A DNA stretch of 64,000 nt from Arenibacter sp. P308M17 (lineage in GTDB: Bacteria; Bacteroidota; Bacteroidia; Flavobacteriales; Flavobacteriaceae), in NCBI RefSeq assembly GCF_003426735.1, contig NZ_QVON01000001.1, positions 496,001-560,000 of the forward strand, given 5' to 3'. Shown one piece after another: positions 35,468 through 44,438 of the stretch (the stretch's first letter is position 1; every line of letters starts with the position of its first letter). The position numbers and the translations under genes are program-made. The notes beneath the pieces were generated by a model. The model was not told where the DNA came from. It did not search any database and saw only the letters and a program-made list of their open reading frames with translations.

Positions 35468-36289
35468 ATGGAATTTCAGTTCACATATATAACAGACGAC
35501 ATTAAACTTTCTTGTTACGAAGACAAATTGTTTAAGACAGAAGTTGTGTTTGACCACCATATGCTTGTGTGGTTCATTTCTGGCGAAACAAAAATCATTC
35601 AGGCAGACCAAAACTATTTGTTTAAAGCAGGTGACATCTTTCTTATTCCAAGAAATCAGTTAGCGACAATTATTAATTACCCAAAAGATGGATTGCCCCA
35701 TAAGTCTGTAGTAATGCACCTTTCAGTTGACAGACTACGAGAATTTTACGCCAACATGAGCGTAAAACCAAAAGTTTCCGCAACACAAAAAATAAAAAGC
35801 TTTAACCAACACCCATTATTGGAAAGTTGTCTTGCTTCTTTAATACCTTATTTTGATGTGCAAGAAAAATTTCCCGAGAATATCGCTTCATTAAAAATTA
35901 CGGAAGCTATTAGCGTTTTGCGGACAATTGACAAAAACATTGATACTATTTTAGCCAATTTTGAGGAACCACATAAAATTGACTTAGCAGATTTCATGGA
36001 AAAGAATTTTATGTTCAATATGCCTTTGGAAAAGTTCGGCTATTTGACAGGACGAAGCCTTACAACATTCAAACGTGATTTTCATAAGATTTTCAACATA
36101 ACGCCACAACGTTGGCTGACACAAAAGCGTTTAGCGTTGGCCCATTACCAACTTGCCGAAAAAAACAGAAAACCCATTGAGGTGTATTTAGAAATAGGAT
36201 TTGAAAACTTATCGCATTTCTCATCCGCTTTTAAAAAACAATTCGGATTGACACCAACAGAACTTATCCTTAAAAATACCGGCCGCTAA
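35468..36289 (+). CDS. AraC-family transcriptional regulator
   Basis: I start at ATG 35468 (MEFQFTYITDDIKLSCYEDK), giving 273 residues. A TTG 33 bp upstream overlaps the SDR stop and is less likely. The N-terminal cupin-like domain (HHMLVWFISGETKIIQADQNYLFKAGDIFLIP) probably senses a ligand. The C-terminal double helix-turn-helix includes EKFGYLTGRSLTTFKRDFHKIF and EVYLEIGFENLSHFSSAFKKQFGLTP. It likely controls the SDR gene through the upstream direct repeats. The last codons overlap the terminal cassette repeat. Confidence 0.93.
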   Translation: MEFQFTYITDDIKLSCYEDKLFKTEVVFDHHMLVWFISGETKIIQADQNYLFKAGDIFLIPRNQLATIINYPKDGLPHKSVVMHLSVDRLREFYANMSVKPKVSATQKIKSFNQHPLLESCLASLIPYFDVQEKFPENIASLKITEAISVLRTIDKNIDTILANFEEPHKIDLADFMEKNFMFNMPLEKFGYLTGRSLTTFKRDFHKIFNITPQRWLTQKRLALAHYQLAEKNRKPIEVYLEIGFENLSHFSSAFKKQFGLTPTELILKNTGR

Positions 36290-36433
36290 CAACTAAGGTT
36301 TCGTTCAACAACGGCTCATACGCCATTGCTATCTTGCAGACTAATTGAAATTATAAACTTTATTGATTTGAACCGGGCGCGCTTAGGTCTTAATTTGCCG
36401 CTACAGCGCATAAACGCACCGTTGGGTGTAATT
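36290..36433 (+). repeat. attC-like hairpin site after the AraC gene
   Basis: TAACAACTAAGG at the stop is followed by CAACGGCTCATACGCCATTGC. The site ends with GCCGCTACAGCGCATAAACG and CACCGTTGGGTG. The two halves are imperfectly complementary and can fold back, like an integron attC. The outer arms do not match the canonical RYYYAAC/GTTRRRY exactly. Confidence 0.5.
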
Positions 36434-36462
36434 TTGGAGCAATTTTTGATGTCTTAATCAAT

Positions 36463-36942
36463 ATGAAAAGCTTTTCCTTTTTACTGGTTATTTTGTTATT
36501 TGCCGGAAACTCAACATTTGGACAGGAAAATACAATTTCTGAATTTGACTTATATGGTTGCTGGAAAATGAAACTTGGGACAAACGAAAATGGAATTAAA
36601 AAAAGGACTTATATCTCTTGTGGGATTTCCGAACCGAAAAATTCCGAAAAGCACTCTAGTATTGTTTTCAAAGCCTTTAATAAGTGTGAATTTCCAGCAG
36701 TAATCCAAGACGCCCTTTGCCCACTTATTTATAAAAATGTCGAAGGGACTTGGAAATACGACAAAAAATCTGGAATAGTAGAAATTTATTACCCAAAGGA
36801 CTTCAAAAAAGAGTTCTGGGACGCGGTAAAAGAAGAATCTCCTGAAGCGGAAATTCCTAACCCAAGAATGAAAACAAAGTTCAAAATAGTTGGGTTTGAA
36901 AAATGGACAGCTGGAAATAGAATAATTACGCCCAATAACTAA
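36463..36942 (+). CDS. Small secreted protein of unknown function
   Basis: This 159-residue product has a clear signal peptide (MKSFSFLLVILLFAGNSTFG). The mature part begins ENTISEFDLYGCWKMKL and contains several cysteines (GC, SCG, NKCEF, DALCPL) and a GTWKYDKKSGIVEIYYP strand pair. It may be a lipocalin-like domain; I cannot name a family. Its final codons (ATT ACG CCC AAT AAC TAA) lie inside the terminal repeat. GTTGGGTGTAATT upstream (36421-36433) is complementary at 11 of 13 positions to AATTACGCCCAAT (36924-36936). Confidence 0.8.
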   Translation: MKSFSFLLVILLFAGNSTFGQENTISEFDLYGCWKMKLGTNENGIKKRTYISCGISEPKNSEKHSSIVFKAFNKCEFPAVIQDALCPLIYKNVEGTWKYDKKSGIVEIYYPKDFKKEFWDAVKEESPEAEIPNPRMKTKFKIVGFEKWTAGNRIITPNN

Positions 36943-37261
36943 GAAGCGTTCTTGTGGCCAGCATGGCCCAGCATAAACCCCATGTTAACCACACCCAGTC
37001 CCGAGTTTCCCTGTACCATGTAGACTACCAATTTATATAATATTCCGGTTATTAATGCCAGCCATTCCGTTTCAATCTGCGCCACTTAAGGCAAACAAGT
37101 AAAAAACTCCCACAACACAAAGCAAAAATCCCTAAATTGGAAGAAATAAAAAGTTATCCAAATTAAATAGCAAGGTTAGCGCAAAACCGACACCGCATAG
37201 TTCAGCGGCGGTTTAAATATAACTGCGCACTTGGCTTCGGTGATTAAATCCTATAATGTTG
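36943..37261 (+). repeat. Cassette spacer ending in a type-alpha repeat
   Basis: This non-coding stretch holds TAACTAAGAAGCG, the block ACCATGTAGACTACCAATT, CATTCCGTTTCAATCTGCGCC, the core AATCCCTAAATTGGAAG (37127-37143), and type-alpha sequence (GCAAAACCGACACCGCATAG to ATCCTATAATGTTG, 37180-37261). Unlike at other spacers, no plus-strand gene follows, so a cassette gene seems to have been lost here. Confidence 0.65.
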
Positions 37262-37337
37262 TACACCTTTTGAAAAAGGTTATTTGCATAGGAATTTTGA
37301 TATGCTTTTGCTGTGTCGATTTGGAAAAGAATGACAT

Positions 37338-37510
37338 ATATGGGGATTGATCTATTTTTATGTGATTTTTTGGGACGGTCAGCTGACCTGTGCGCTACCC
37401 CTTTTATTACAGGGGTGATTTTTTGGGTGGATAGCACTTCATGATTCCCATTGGCCCCATGTATTTTAATGGTTTTTATCTAAATTCCTTTTGTAGGGCC
37501 ATGGGCATAG
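37338..37510 (+). repeat. Repeat C, second copy
   Basis: GGGGATTGATCTATTTTTAT, GGTCAGCTGACC, GATTCCCATTGGCCCCATG and GTATTTTAATGG match 30297-30475 in the same order and orientation. No gene is apparent in it. It lies between a type-alpha spacer and the 3' end of the large minus-strand lipoprotein gene. Confidence 0.6.
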
Positions 37511-37536
37511 TAGCCATAAAATTCAAACGTCAAGTT

Positions 37537-39630
37537 TTAAAGGAAATTTATTTTCTCAACAAATACATCAAAATCGGTTATCATTTGGTTTTTAGGAATT
37601 GATATTGAAAATATCTCACCAAGGTTATTTTCAAATACCCTAATAGGGTATCCCTTCGTTTTAATGGATTGTATTTCATCTGTTTCAGTATTGAATAATA
37701 ATACTTCACGTTTTAAAAATTCTGTTTTTATATCACTTCCAAACCAATCAGGGTCAATGGTAGATGCAAAAATATATTTCGCATCTTTGGATAACCCTAG
37801 AGCAAACAAATCTTCAGGCAATTGTGCCTCAACCTGAAAAGAAATTGTAGAATATAGTTTTCTCTGACCGTAATTAATCAGTAAGTTACCGGAGTCACTG
37901 TAATAAGAGGTGTTTTTATATTTGGCAATATAATCGGAACTAAGTGGTAGCGTAATCACTCTTCTATTCTGTAAAATACCATTATCATTAACCGTATACA
38001 GGATACTTTCCTCATCATTTTTATGCCCTACTATTATTTCATTATCGTTCACGTGGATCATTCTGTATAAGTTATCACCATGATGTGTGTCGTAATGAAT
38101 TTGTTTGTCTAGAAGTATTAATTCTTCCCCATTTCTTTGAAAAATGAATATGGAGTCGGTATCAATAACAACCAAAAAGCCATTTTTTGAATACGTAAAA
38201 TCTACAATACCAGATAAATTAAATTCCTCAAATAAGTAAAAAGAACCAAAGGAGAAAACCTCTGAAAGGGATGTCGGATTTAAAAAATGTAAATTATTTC
38301 GCCCATTTACTACCAACTCTTTTCCCTCGGAAAAATTAAATGGTTTTCTAAACGGAAATTCACCCGCAACATAGACTTCTTCACTTGTAGTTGATTCAAG
38401 CACACCTTGGTCGTAATTAAGTCTCAGTACCGCATTTGTATCATAACTGGCCCAACTTGGAATTTGACTGCTTCCGTGTAAGTATACAGCAGGCTCATCA
38501 TCATCAACTTCTAGATGGCTTAAATAAATTGGTCCGAACAAATCATTATGTCTAAAAGTTACCTGTTCATAATTTGAAACCACATTTGTACCAAAAACAT
38601 TATAAGCATAAATTGCATAAAATGGATTTTCAATATAAGGAGGGTCGGTATCAAGAAAACTGGTTTCTTCGATAGCATTAATTTTTACAATACTGTCCTC
38701 TTCATGGAAAAGTAAATTCGTTCCGTCGGTACTGGCATAAACTATTTCGTAATGGGAAAAGTATGGGATGTCATATTCACTCCATTCTAAAAGAATACTT
38801 TCCCCATCTACACTAACACTGTTTAGGTTAGGTATACTTGGAATAATTAAATTTTTTGGGTTTTCAGTAAGTAATTTACTTTCACCAACCAAAATATTAT
38901 TAGAATAAACCCTCAAAAAATAACATAAATTATTTGTGGTAGCTGGTGGATCGTAATCGATAAAGGTGGTGTTGGTATTATCTTTAATTTCTGTTAAGAG
39001 CACCGCATTTTCTTTTGCACAAGACCCCTCTATTGAACGATATACCTCGTAACTAGTAAACGAATTAACAGCTGTTTCTTGCTTCCAGTTAAATTTCAAA
39101 AGTGATGTTTCATCGGAATCTCTTTCAAAAGAGGTGGCTATATGATTATTAGAAATAGGATCATAACGATTTAAATTAGCTTTGAAAACATCTTTATTTC
39201 CATCATCATCAAAATCAAATAGAAACCTAATCACCAATTCAGAAGGTTTGAAATCGATTATTGAAAGCTCTTCCACTTCCCCCGATGAAAACGAGACTGA
39301 TATTATTCCGTTTTCAATTTTCCAATTGCCCGTTTTTTTAACTGGAACACAGTCATCGTTGTTATATAAAACTTCTTCATATCTGTCATTTTCGGAAAAG
39401 ACAAAGTAATCATATCCACATATTGGGAAACGTGGAGCTATCTGAACACTAGTGCCCATAAATTCTCCTGAATAAACAAACCATGTTCCTAGAATATCCC
39501 CACTTTTTACATTCGTATTTACATTGGTATCATCATCAGGGGTAACGGTCTCCTCTTCTTCCCCACTTTCACAAGCAAGAATAGTAAGTAATAAAATAAT
39601 AAGATATCTGTATCTTTTGAACTTCATCAT
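37537..39630 (-). CDS. Large multi-domain surface lipoprotein
   Basis: This 697-residue protein has a lipoprotein signal ending LTILAC (cysteine about 20) followed by an acidic, low-complexity linker (ESGEEEETVTPDDDTN). A lipocalin-like domain is suggested at about 44-150 (GDILGTWFVYSG, then GNWKIENGIISVSF). Two fibronectin type III-like segments follow (about 170-360: SYEVYRSIEGS, then HYEIVYASTDG). The C-terminal half has beta-propeller-like strands. It probably faces the cell surface. Function is unknown. It is the largest gene in the cassette block and runs against the direction of most neighbours. Confidence 0.85.
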   Translation of the reverse strand: MMKFKRYRYLIILLLTILACESGEEEETVTPDDDTNVNTNVKSGDILGTWFVYSGEFMGTSVQIAPRFPICGYDYFVFSENDRYEEVLYNNDDCVPVKKTGNWKIENGIISVSFSSGEVEELSIIDFKPSELVIRFLFDFDDDGNKDVFKANLNRYDPISNNHIATSFERDSDETSLLKFNWKQETAVNSFTSYEVYRSIEGSCAKENAVLLTEIKDNTNTTFIDYDPPATTNNLCYFLRVYSNNILVGESKLLTENPKNLIIPSIPNLNSVSVDGESILLEWSEYDIPYFSHYEIVYASTDGTNLLFHEEDSIVKINAIEETSFLDTDPPYIENPFYAIYAYNVFGTNVVSNYEQVTFRHNDLFGPIYLSHLEVDDDEPAVYLHGSSQIPSWASYDTNAVLRLNYDQGVLESTTSEEVYVAGEFPFRKPFNFSEGKELVVNGRNNLHFLNPTSLSEVFSFGSFYLFEEFNLSGIVDFTYSKNGFLVVIDTDSIFIFQRNGEELILLDKQIHYDTHHGDNLYRMIHVNDNEIIVGHKNDEESILYTVNDNGILQNRRVITLPLSSDYIAKYKNTSYYSDSGNLLINYGQRKLYSTISFQVEAQLPEDLFALGLSKDAKYIFASTIDPDWFGSDIKTEFLKREVLLFNTETDEIQSIKTKGYPIRVFENNLGEIFSISIPKNQMITDFDVFVEKINFL

Positions 39631-40032
39631 AAAACTAAAAGACTTTCTAAATATTGAAAACTAAAAATAAACTTAAATCTTTCACCTCCAACTTTATTTT
39701 CTAATAAACACGAAGTAAAATAATATTATTGAATGTTACTATTTACTCTTCCATTGTACCCACTTTCAAAATAATATAGTAAAAAACGTGCTACAACAAT
39801 GTTAACCGTTCCACTAGCTCAAAAAGGGTCAAAAAATTAACATTATCAAAAACCGCTCCTGTCCTGCTGCCACTTTGTATATATTAACCAAAAATCCCTA
39901 AATTGGAAGAAATAAAAAGTATTAAAAATAAATAAAAAGGGTTACGCAAAACCGACACCACATTGTTCAAGGCGTATAAAAATCGGCACCCCTGGCTTTC
40001 ATGATTTAATTCTATAATGTTAGCAACAAGCT
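39631..40032 (+). repeat. Gap and cassette spacer before the VOC gene
   Basis: 39631-39830 is AT-rich and shows nothing but the promoter side of the lipoprotein gene. From 39840 the spacer has CCGCTCCTGTCC, the core AATCCCTAAATTGGAAG (39893-39909), and a type-alpha repeat (39946-40020). It ends GTTAGCAACAAGCT (40019-40032), which is largely complementary to AGCTGCTTATAAC (40432-40444) behind the VOC gene. Confidence 0.6.
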
Positions 40033-40070
40033 AAAAAAATAAAATTCACACAACGAAAAATAAAGTAGTA

Positions 40071-40424
40071 ATGCGAAGAATTGTTCCGAATATATATTCA
40101 AATGACATTGAAAAAAGCAAGCAATTCTATACTGAATTTTTAGGAATGGACTTAGAGATGGATATGGATTGGATATTAACTTTCGTGTCAAAAGAAAACC
40201 CAACTGCACAAATTTCAATTTTCCGAAACAACAAAAACAATCCTTTGGATAACTCGGCGATATTTTTATCAATTGAAGTTTCGGATATAGACAACTGGTT
40301 TGAACGCGCCAAAGAGCAAAAAATTGAAGTTGTATATCCAATAACTAATGAAAATTGGGGAGTAAGACGATTTTTTGTAAAAGACCCAAATGGAGTGACC
40401 ATTAATTTATTAACCCATTTATAG
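40071..40424 (+). CDS. VOC/glyoxalase-bleomycin resistance family protein
   Basis: This 117-residue protein has the paired beta-alpha-beta-beta-beta pattern of the vicinal oxygen chelate fold. It begins RRIVPNIYSNDIEKSKQFYTEFLGMDL, continues FLSIEVSDIDNWFERAKEQ, and ends RRFFVKDPNGVTINLLTHL. Members are metal-dependent lyases, dioxygenases or drug-binding proteins. The metal glutamate of the last strand position is not obvious (INLL), so a binding role is possible. It is a single-gene cassette between type-alpha and TAACTAAGG repeats. Confidence 0.88.
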   Translation: MRRIVPNIYSNDIEKSKQFYTEFLGMDLEMDMDWILTFVSKENPTAQISIFRNNKNNPLDNSAIFLSIEVSDIDNWFERAKEQKIEVVYPITNENWGVRRFFVKDPNGVTINLLTHL

Positions 40425-40431
40425 AAAAACC

Positions 40432-40700
40432 AGCTGCTTATAACTAAGGATTCCGCCCACCGTGATGCCAATTCTGAATACCATATTGCCTTAACCCCGG
40501 CCCCAATTCCCCCTTACCATGTGGCCTGTTAATTCATAATATATCCCCGTTAATAGTGCCGCCCATTCCGTTTTAAATTGTGCCACTTTAAATAAAACAA
40601 GAAAAAAATCCCGTTGGCGCAAGCGTCACGCCTGCCTTAGTCGGCAGGAGGGATGGTTAAAACAACATTCTTCCTCCATCCGACTTTTTTAAATTGAAGA
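40432..40700 (+). repeat. Cassette spacer after the VOC gene
   Basis: The order is TATAACTAAGGATTCCGCCC, ATGTGGCCTGTTAATTCATA, CCCATTCCGTTTTAAATTG, AAAACAAGAAAAAAATCCCG, then a GC palindrome CGCCTGCCTTAGTCGGCAGG and GGATGG...CCATCC hairpin arms. The remaining 150 bp up to 40850 are AT-rich, with weak similarity to the type-beta end. Confidence 0.6.
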
Positions 40701-40849
40701 AGTACATATCCAGCCTTAGTAAAGGAAAAAAATTGTTTTTTAGACTGGACCAATAAAAAAATATAATCAATAACCATATCCAATTGTTTTGGGCGTAATT
40801 CAATATCTCACTACAAACCAATAAATATCTTCCCTTTAAAAAATCCTAA

Positions 40850-40888
40850 CAAACATTTGTTTGAACAGCTTATTTTAATATATCTTTG
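40850..40888 (+). promoter_or_regulatory. MarR promoter and operator
   Basis: A -33 TTTG (40860-40863) and a -7 TATCTTTG (40881-40888) are 17 bp apart, a good Bacteroidota promoter. CAAACA-TT-TGTTTG (40850-40863) is an inverted repeat covering the -33 box, a fitting site for an autorepressing MarR dimer. Confidence 0.6.
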
Positions 40889-40921
40889 TAACTAAGATGT
40901 TTATAATGTAAGATAATTGTT

Positions 40922-41368
40922 ATGGAAAAAACCGAAATTTTCAAAGAAATAAGTAGAAACTATTCTGATGCCTCAATTTTAATGCATGAAACCATTGCAC
41001 GCAGTGTTGGACTTTCAGGAACAGACCACAAATATCTTGGACTGATTATTAAAAAAGAAGAAATGACCGCCGGAGAAATTGCCGAAATAACGGGGTTGAC
41101 AACAGGAGCTGTTACAGGATTAATAGACAGGCTTGAAAAAAGAAAACTTGTGAAACGTAAAGCTGACAAAGCCGACCGTAGAAAAGTAATGATTGTTCCA
41201 AATACACAAAAAGCAATGGAACTTCTTCAGCCAATATTTTATGACTTACAAGAAAGGACACAAGAATTGATAAGTACATTTTCAGATGTAGAAATAAATG
41301 TGATTGAAAGGTACTTTATTTCGGCAACAGAAATTATGAAAACCGTAACCAAAAACTTAAATAAATGA
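40922..41368 (+). CDS. MarR-family transcriptional regulator
   Basis: This 148-residue winged-helix protein has the recognition segment MTAGEIAEITGLTTGAVTGLIDRLEKRKLV (about 49-78) and the wing KRKADKADRRKVMIV. Flanking helices form the dimer. It probably represses its own operon at the inverted repeat around 40850. It overlaps the following membrane-protein gene by 4 bp (ATGA). The ligand is unknown. Confidence 0.92.
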   Translation: MEKTEIFKEISRNYSDASILMHETIARSVGLSGTDHKYLGLIIKKEEMTAGEIAEITGLTTGAVTGLIDRLEKRKLVKRKADKADRRKVMIVPNTQKAMELLQPIFYDLQERTQELISTFSDVEINVIERYFISATEIMKTVTKNLNK

Positions 41369-41868
41369 ATATTACAGAAAGTTATTTATCAAGAGCTGAA
41401 TTGTGGATGCTCATTACCACAATAACATATTTTTTAATGAATGGAGCGCAGATTTTTGAAACCACTGTTTTAGTGCCAAAATGGACAGGAAATCCACCCG
41501 AATCGTTTTCATTGCTAGCAGACAAAAATGGGACAAGCCTAAAGACCTTTTGGATTATTTTCCATTCTTTGCACGAACTAACCTTTATATTGGCCATTGC
41601 TTTTTGTTGGAAATTAGAAGGCTTAAGAAACGGATTGCTTATACTTTTTGTGGTACATTTTGCAGTCAGAGTTTGGACGCTTACCTATTTTGCACCGAAT
41701 ATCATTGAATTTCAAAAAATTTCCGAAGGATTGATTTCACCAACAGATTTGGTTAAACGAGCTAATTTATGGAAAGCTTTAAATTATATCCGTGTTGGAA
41801 TTTTCATAGCCGTATCTATTGGTTTGGTCCCGTTGCTCTTGAAATTAATAAATCTAAAACAAAATTAA
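41365..41868 (+). CDS. Four-helix membrane protein of the MarR operon
   Basis: This 167-residue protein has four hydrophobic helices at about 13-30, 62-80, 84-105 and 138-160, separated by short polar loops (VLVPKWTGNPPESF). I do not recognise the family. The 4-bp overlap with marR shows coupled expression, so it may be the function that the regulator controls. Transport or binding of a hydrophobic compound is only a guess. Confidence 0.8.
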   Translation: MNITESYLSRAELWMLITTITYFLMNGAQIFETTVLVPKWTGNPPESFSLLADKNGTSLKTFWIIFHSLHELTFILAIAFCWKLEGLRNGLLILFVVHFAVRVWTLTYFAPNIIEFQKISEGLISPTDLVKRANLWKALNYIRVGIFIAVSIGLVPLLLKLINLKQN

Positions 41869-42371
41869 TATTCCCCGTTGGCCCGTTACCCAAGTCCCCA
41901 ATTTTCAGAAAATCCAGCTTATCTAAAATGCTTTTCAAGCTTCCTTTAATGCTGTTGTAAACGCCAAATACAAGCCATCTACTCCATGTAAACTTACAAT
42001 ACACCCGCTAGCGCGGGCGTCACGCCTGCCTTTGTCGGCAGACAGGCCCGTGCCTCTACCTAACTTAGCTGGCCATTTTAGCGTGCCAAAAAGAGGTGGA
42101 CCTAGCCTATTTGCATATATGGCCTATTTATGGACTAACTATGGAGTATCTATGGCTTTCAAAATTTTACCATATCATATTCCTTTGCTTATATGATTTA
42201 ATCCTATAATGTTGTAAACATTTAAGACACTGCATTGTACCGAAAATGAAATTATGACAAGAATTTATATTTTTTGCCAAATTGTAACTTTTGATTGGAC
42301 AAGGTAGTCTAACAAACATAAGGCCGAAATCGACAGAATTTGCCGTCTATCCCGGACTAACTTAACATCAT
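41869..42371. repeat. Cassette spacer before the serine-hydrolase gene
   Basis: No intact gene. It contains a GC repeat (GCGGGCGTCACGCCTGCC, then GTCGGCAGACAGG, 42010-42050). Repeat D lies at 42076-42153, with the 11-mers GGACTAACTAT and GGAGTATCTAT. A partial type-alpha end (ATTTAATCCTATAATGTTG, 42200-42218) follows. On the minus strand around 41957-42010 a 20-codon stretch ending GLYLAFTTALKEA then stop may be the tail of a lost gene. Confidence 0.55.
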
Positions 42372-43430
42372 ATGAAATATATTGTATCTTTTCTGGTCAC
42401 CATTTTGCTATGCCAATATACAACAGCTCAAGGTAAACAGCTCGAGTCATTTGTTCAATCGTACGCTACCGAAAACAATTTTAATGGCACGGTATTGGTC
42501 GAAAAAGATTCAACCATACTCTACCATAATAGTTTTGGTATTGCCGACCGAAGGTTTAACCTGCCAGTACATAATGAGACCGTTTACAAAGTGGCTTCAA
42601 TAACAAAAGCTTTTACCGCAGTTTTAATACTTCAACTTCGGGAACAAGGAAAACTCGATTTAAATAAACCGATCAAGAACTATTTACCGGACTATCCGGA
42701 TAAAGTAAGTCTTAGGGTAACTCCGCACCAACTTCTTAACCATACTTCTGGCATCATTCTGATAGACACCGTTTCAAGTTTGGAAAATGCAATGAAATAT
42801 GGATTGGGACTTTATTCAACACCAAACACGTCCGACGAACTTTTGAAAAGTTTTGTCAATGATTCCCTTGTAAATGAACCTGGGACAACATTCAATTACA
42901 ACAATGCAGAATACATTGTGCTGGGAAAAATCATTGAGGAACTTTATCAGAAAACTTTTGAACAGGTACTAAATGAAAAGATTCTTGAGCCCTTAGGTAT
43001 GACCAATTCAGGAATGGCCCAAGAAAAGAACATTATCAAAAACTTGGCAAGTACCTATTTTTCAGAAAAGAATCCAGATTCTTTGATAAACGATATTCCA
43101 ATTTTTATCGAAAACTGGTATGCAGCTGGAGCAATGTATTCCTCTCCTACTGATTTACTTAATTTTTCAAACGCCTTGTTTGGACTTAAACTGATCAATA
43201 AAGAAAGTCTGGATTTAATGCTAACGCCGGGGCTTGATGACTATGGGTATGGTGTATGGGTTAGGGGGGATGGAGATGAAAAAGCAATGGAACGCTATGG
43301 AAGAATAATGGGCTCGAATGCTGTATGGATACGGTTCTTAAATAAATCAACAACAATTATTATTCTTAGTAATACCAATATGACCGATTTGGGGGAGTTT
43401 GCGACAGCACTAGAAAAAAACATCCGTTAA
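42372..43430 (+). CDS. Secreted serine hydrolase (beta-lactamase-related)
   Basis: This 352-residue protein has a signal peptide (MKYIVSFLVTILLCQYTTAQG). The SxxK motif is S-I-T-K in YKVASITKAFTAVL (about 76-79), and the YxN motif is Y-N-N in FNYNNAEY. The C-terminal KTG-like element is unclear (GRIMGSNAVWIRF). It belongs to the class C/EstB family. The substrate may be a D-amino peptide or an ester. It has no close operon partner and lies between repeat spacers. Confidence 0.9.
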   Translation: MKYIVSFLVTILLCQYTTAQGKQLESFVQSYATENNFNGTVLVEKDSTILYHNSFGIADRRFNLPVHNETVYKVASITKAFTAVLILQLREQGKLDLNKPIKNYLPDYPDKVSLRVTPHQLLNHTSGIILIDTVSSLENAMKYGLGLYSTPNTSDELLKSFVNDSLVNEPGTTFNYNNAEYIVLGKIIEELYQKTFEQVLNEKILEPLGMTNSGMAQEKNIIKNLASTYFSEKNPDSLINDIPIFIENWYAAGAMYSSPTDLLNFSNALFGLKLINKESLDLMLTPGLDDYGYGVWVRGDGDEKAMERYGRIMGSNAVWIRFLNKSTTIIILSNTNMTDLGEFATALEKNIR

Positions 43431-43904
43431 AAAAGCGAAGATAAAAGCGGCCTTTTAGAACCGTTTGGATATTCTGGAGCATGCTGACCCCTCAAAAGCT
43501 TTCTCGGTGGTCAGTACCACCCATTCCATTTTAATCTTTACTACTTAAGTAAAACAAGAAAAAAATCCCGTTGGCGCGAGCGTCACACCTGCCTTTGTCG
43601 GCAGACAGGCCCATCCTAACGGCGTGGGCAAGCCTGTCTGCCGGCGAGGCAGGCTCGTGCCTTTTCTTAAATTGGCATGCCAACTAGCCATAAGGCAGTC
43701 TTAAATGCCGCTCCTGTCCCTCTGCTTTGCATATATTAACCAAAATTCCCTAAATTGGAAGAAATATAAAGGATTAAGACCCATAGCAAGGATAGCGTAA
43801 AACCGACACCTCAGAGTTCATCGGCGAGCTCCTAAAAACTGTGCCCTTGGCTTACCTAATTTAATCCTATAATGTTGGTACCGATTAAAAAAAAGAAAAA
43901 CTAA
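43431..43904 (+). repeat. Cassette spacer with repeat E, a GC hairpin and a type-alpha end
   Basis: Repeat E (AAAGCGGCCTTTTAGAACCG, GACCCCTCAAAAGC, 43445-43545) also occurs at 49528-49590 and 52124-52230. Arms 43588-43610 and 43632-43653 (CCTGCCTTTGTCGGCAGACAGGC type) are nearly perfect inverted copies. The core AATTCCCTAAATTGG lies near 43744. A type-alpha repeat (43795-43880) ends CCTATAATGTTGG. Confidence 0.65.
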
Positions 43905-44438
43905 ATGACTGAAGAACCACGATACGCTAAATTTTGGGACAGATTCGGAGCATATATTCTGGACGCATTAATAGTTGGACTCATTTCATACGGAATAAAT
44001 TATTTAAACTTCATAAGCTTGAAGAGTTTTTATATCTATTTACCTATTGCCCTAATCGCAATTCTTTACAAACCTTATATGGAAAGTCGGCATCAGGCTA
44101 CTTTGGGAAAAATGGCGCTTAATTTAAAAGTTACCAACTTAAATTACGAACAAATTGATTTTGAAAAATCACTTCTCAGAAGTTTAATAGTAATGATTCC
44201 CGCATTATTCTTTATTCCAGTCCAATATTTGGCTTTTTACAATCCTAATCTATTGGCAATAGAAGGGTTTTGGAATTTTTCCAAAGGAGTAGCGGAAACC
44301 TATCCTACTATGAGGACCTTTAACAGTATATATTCCTTAGTATTTATCGCTGACTTAATATTCCTTTTAACGGACAGTTCAAAAAGAAATCGAAGTTTAA
44401 AAGATAGAATAGCGAAAACCTTAGTACTTCAAAAATAA
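43905..44438 (+). CDS. RDD-family membrane protein
   Basis: This 177-residue protein begins with the RDD signature ARYAKFWDRFGAYILDALIVGLISY (R and D residues in the first helix). It has about four membrane helices at 20-35, 45-60, 90-115 and 140-160. TLGKMALNLKVTNLNYEQIDF is the second conserved block. RDD proteins may act as transporters or membrane adaptors, and some exchange cations, but the role here is unknown. It is a single-gene cassette. Confidence 0.88.
   Translation: MTEEPRYAKFWDRFGAYILDALIVGLISYGINYLNFISLKSFYIYLPIALIAILYKPYMESRHQATLGKMALNLKVTNLNYEQIDFEKSLLRSLIVMIPALFFIPVQYLAFYNPNLLAIEGFWNFSKGVAETYPTMRTFNSIYSLVFIADLIFLLTDSSKRNRSLKDRIAKTLVLQK

Noticed and set aside
41957-42010. Minus-strand tail reading GVDGLYLAFTTALKEA then stop
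   Set aside because: It looks like a protein C-terminus, but with only about 20 codons cut off by a repeat I cannot support a gene or family; mentioned only within the spacer entry.
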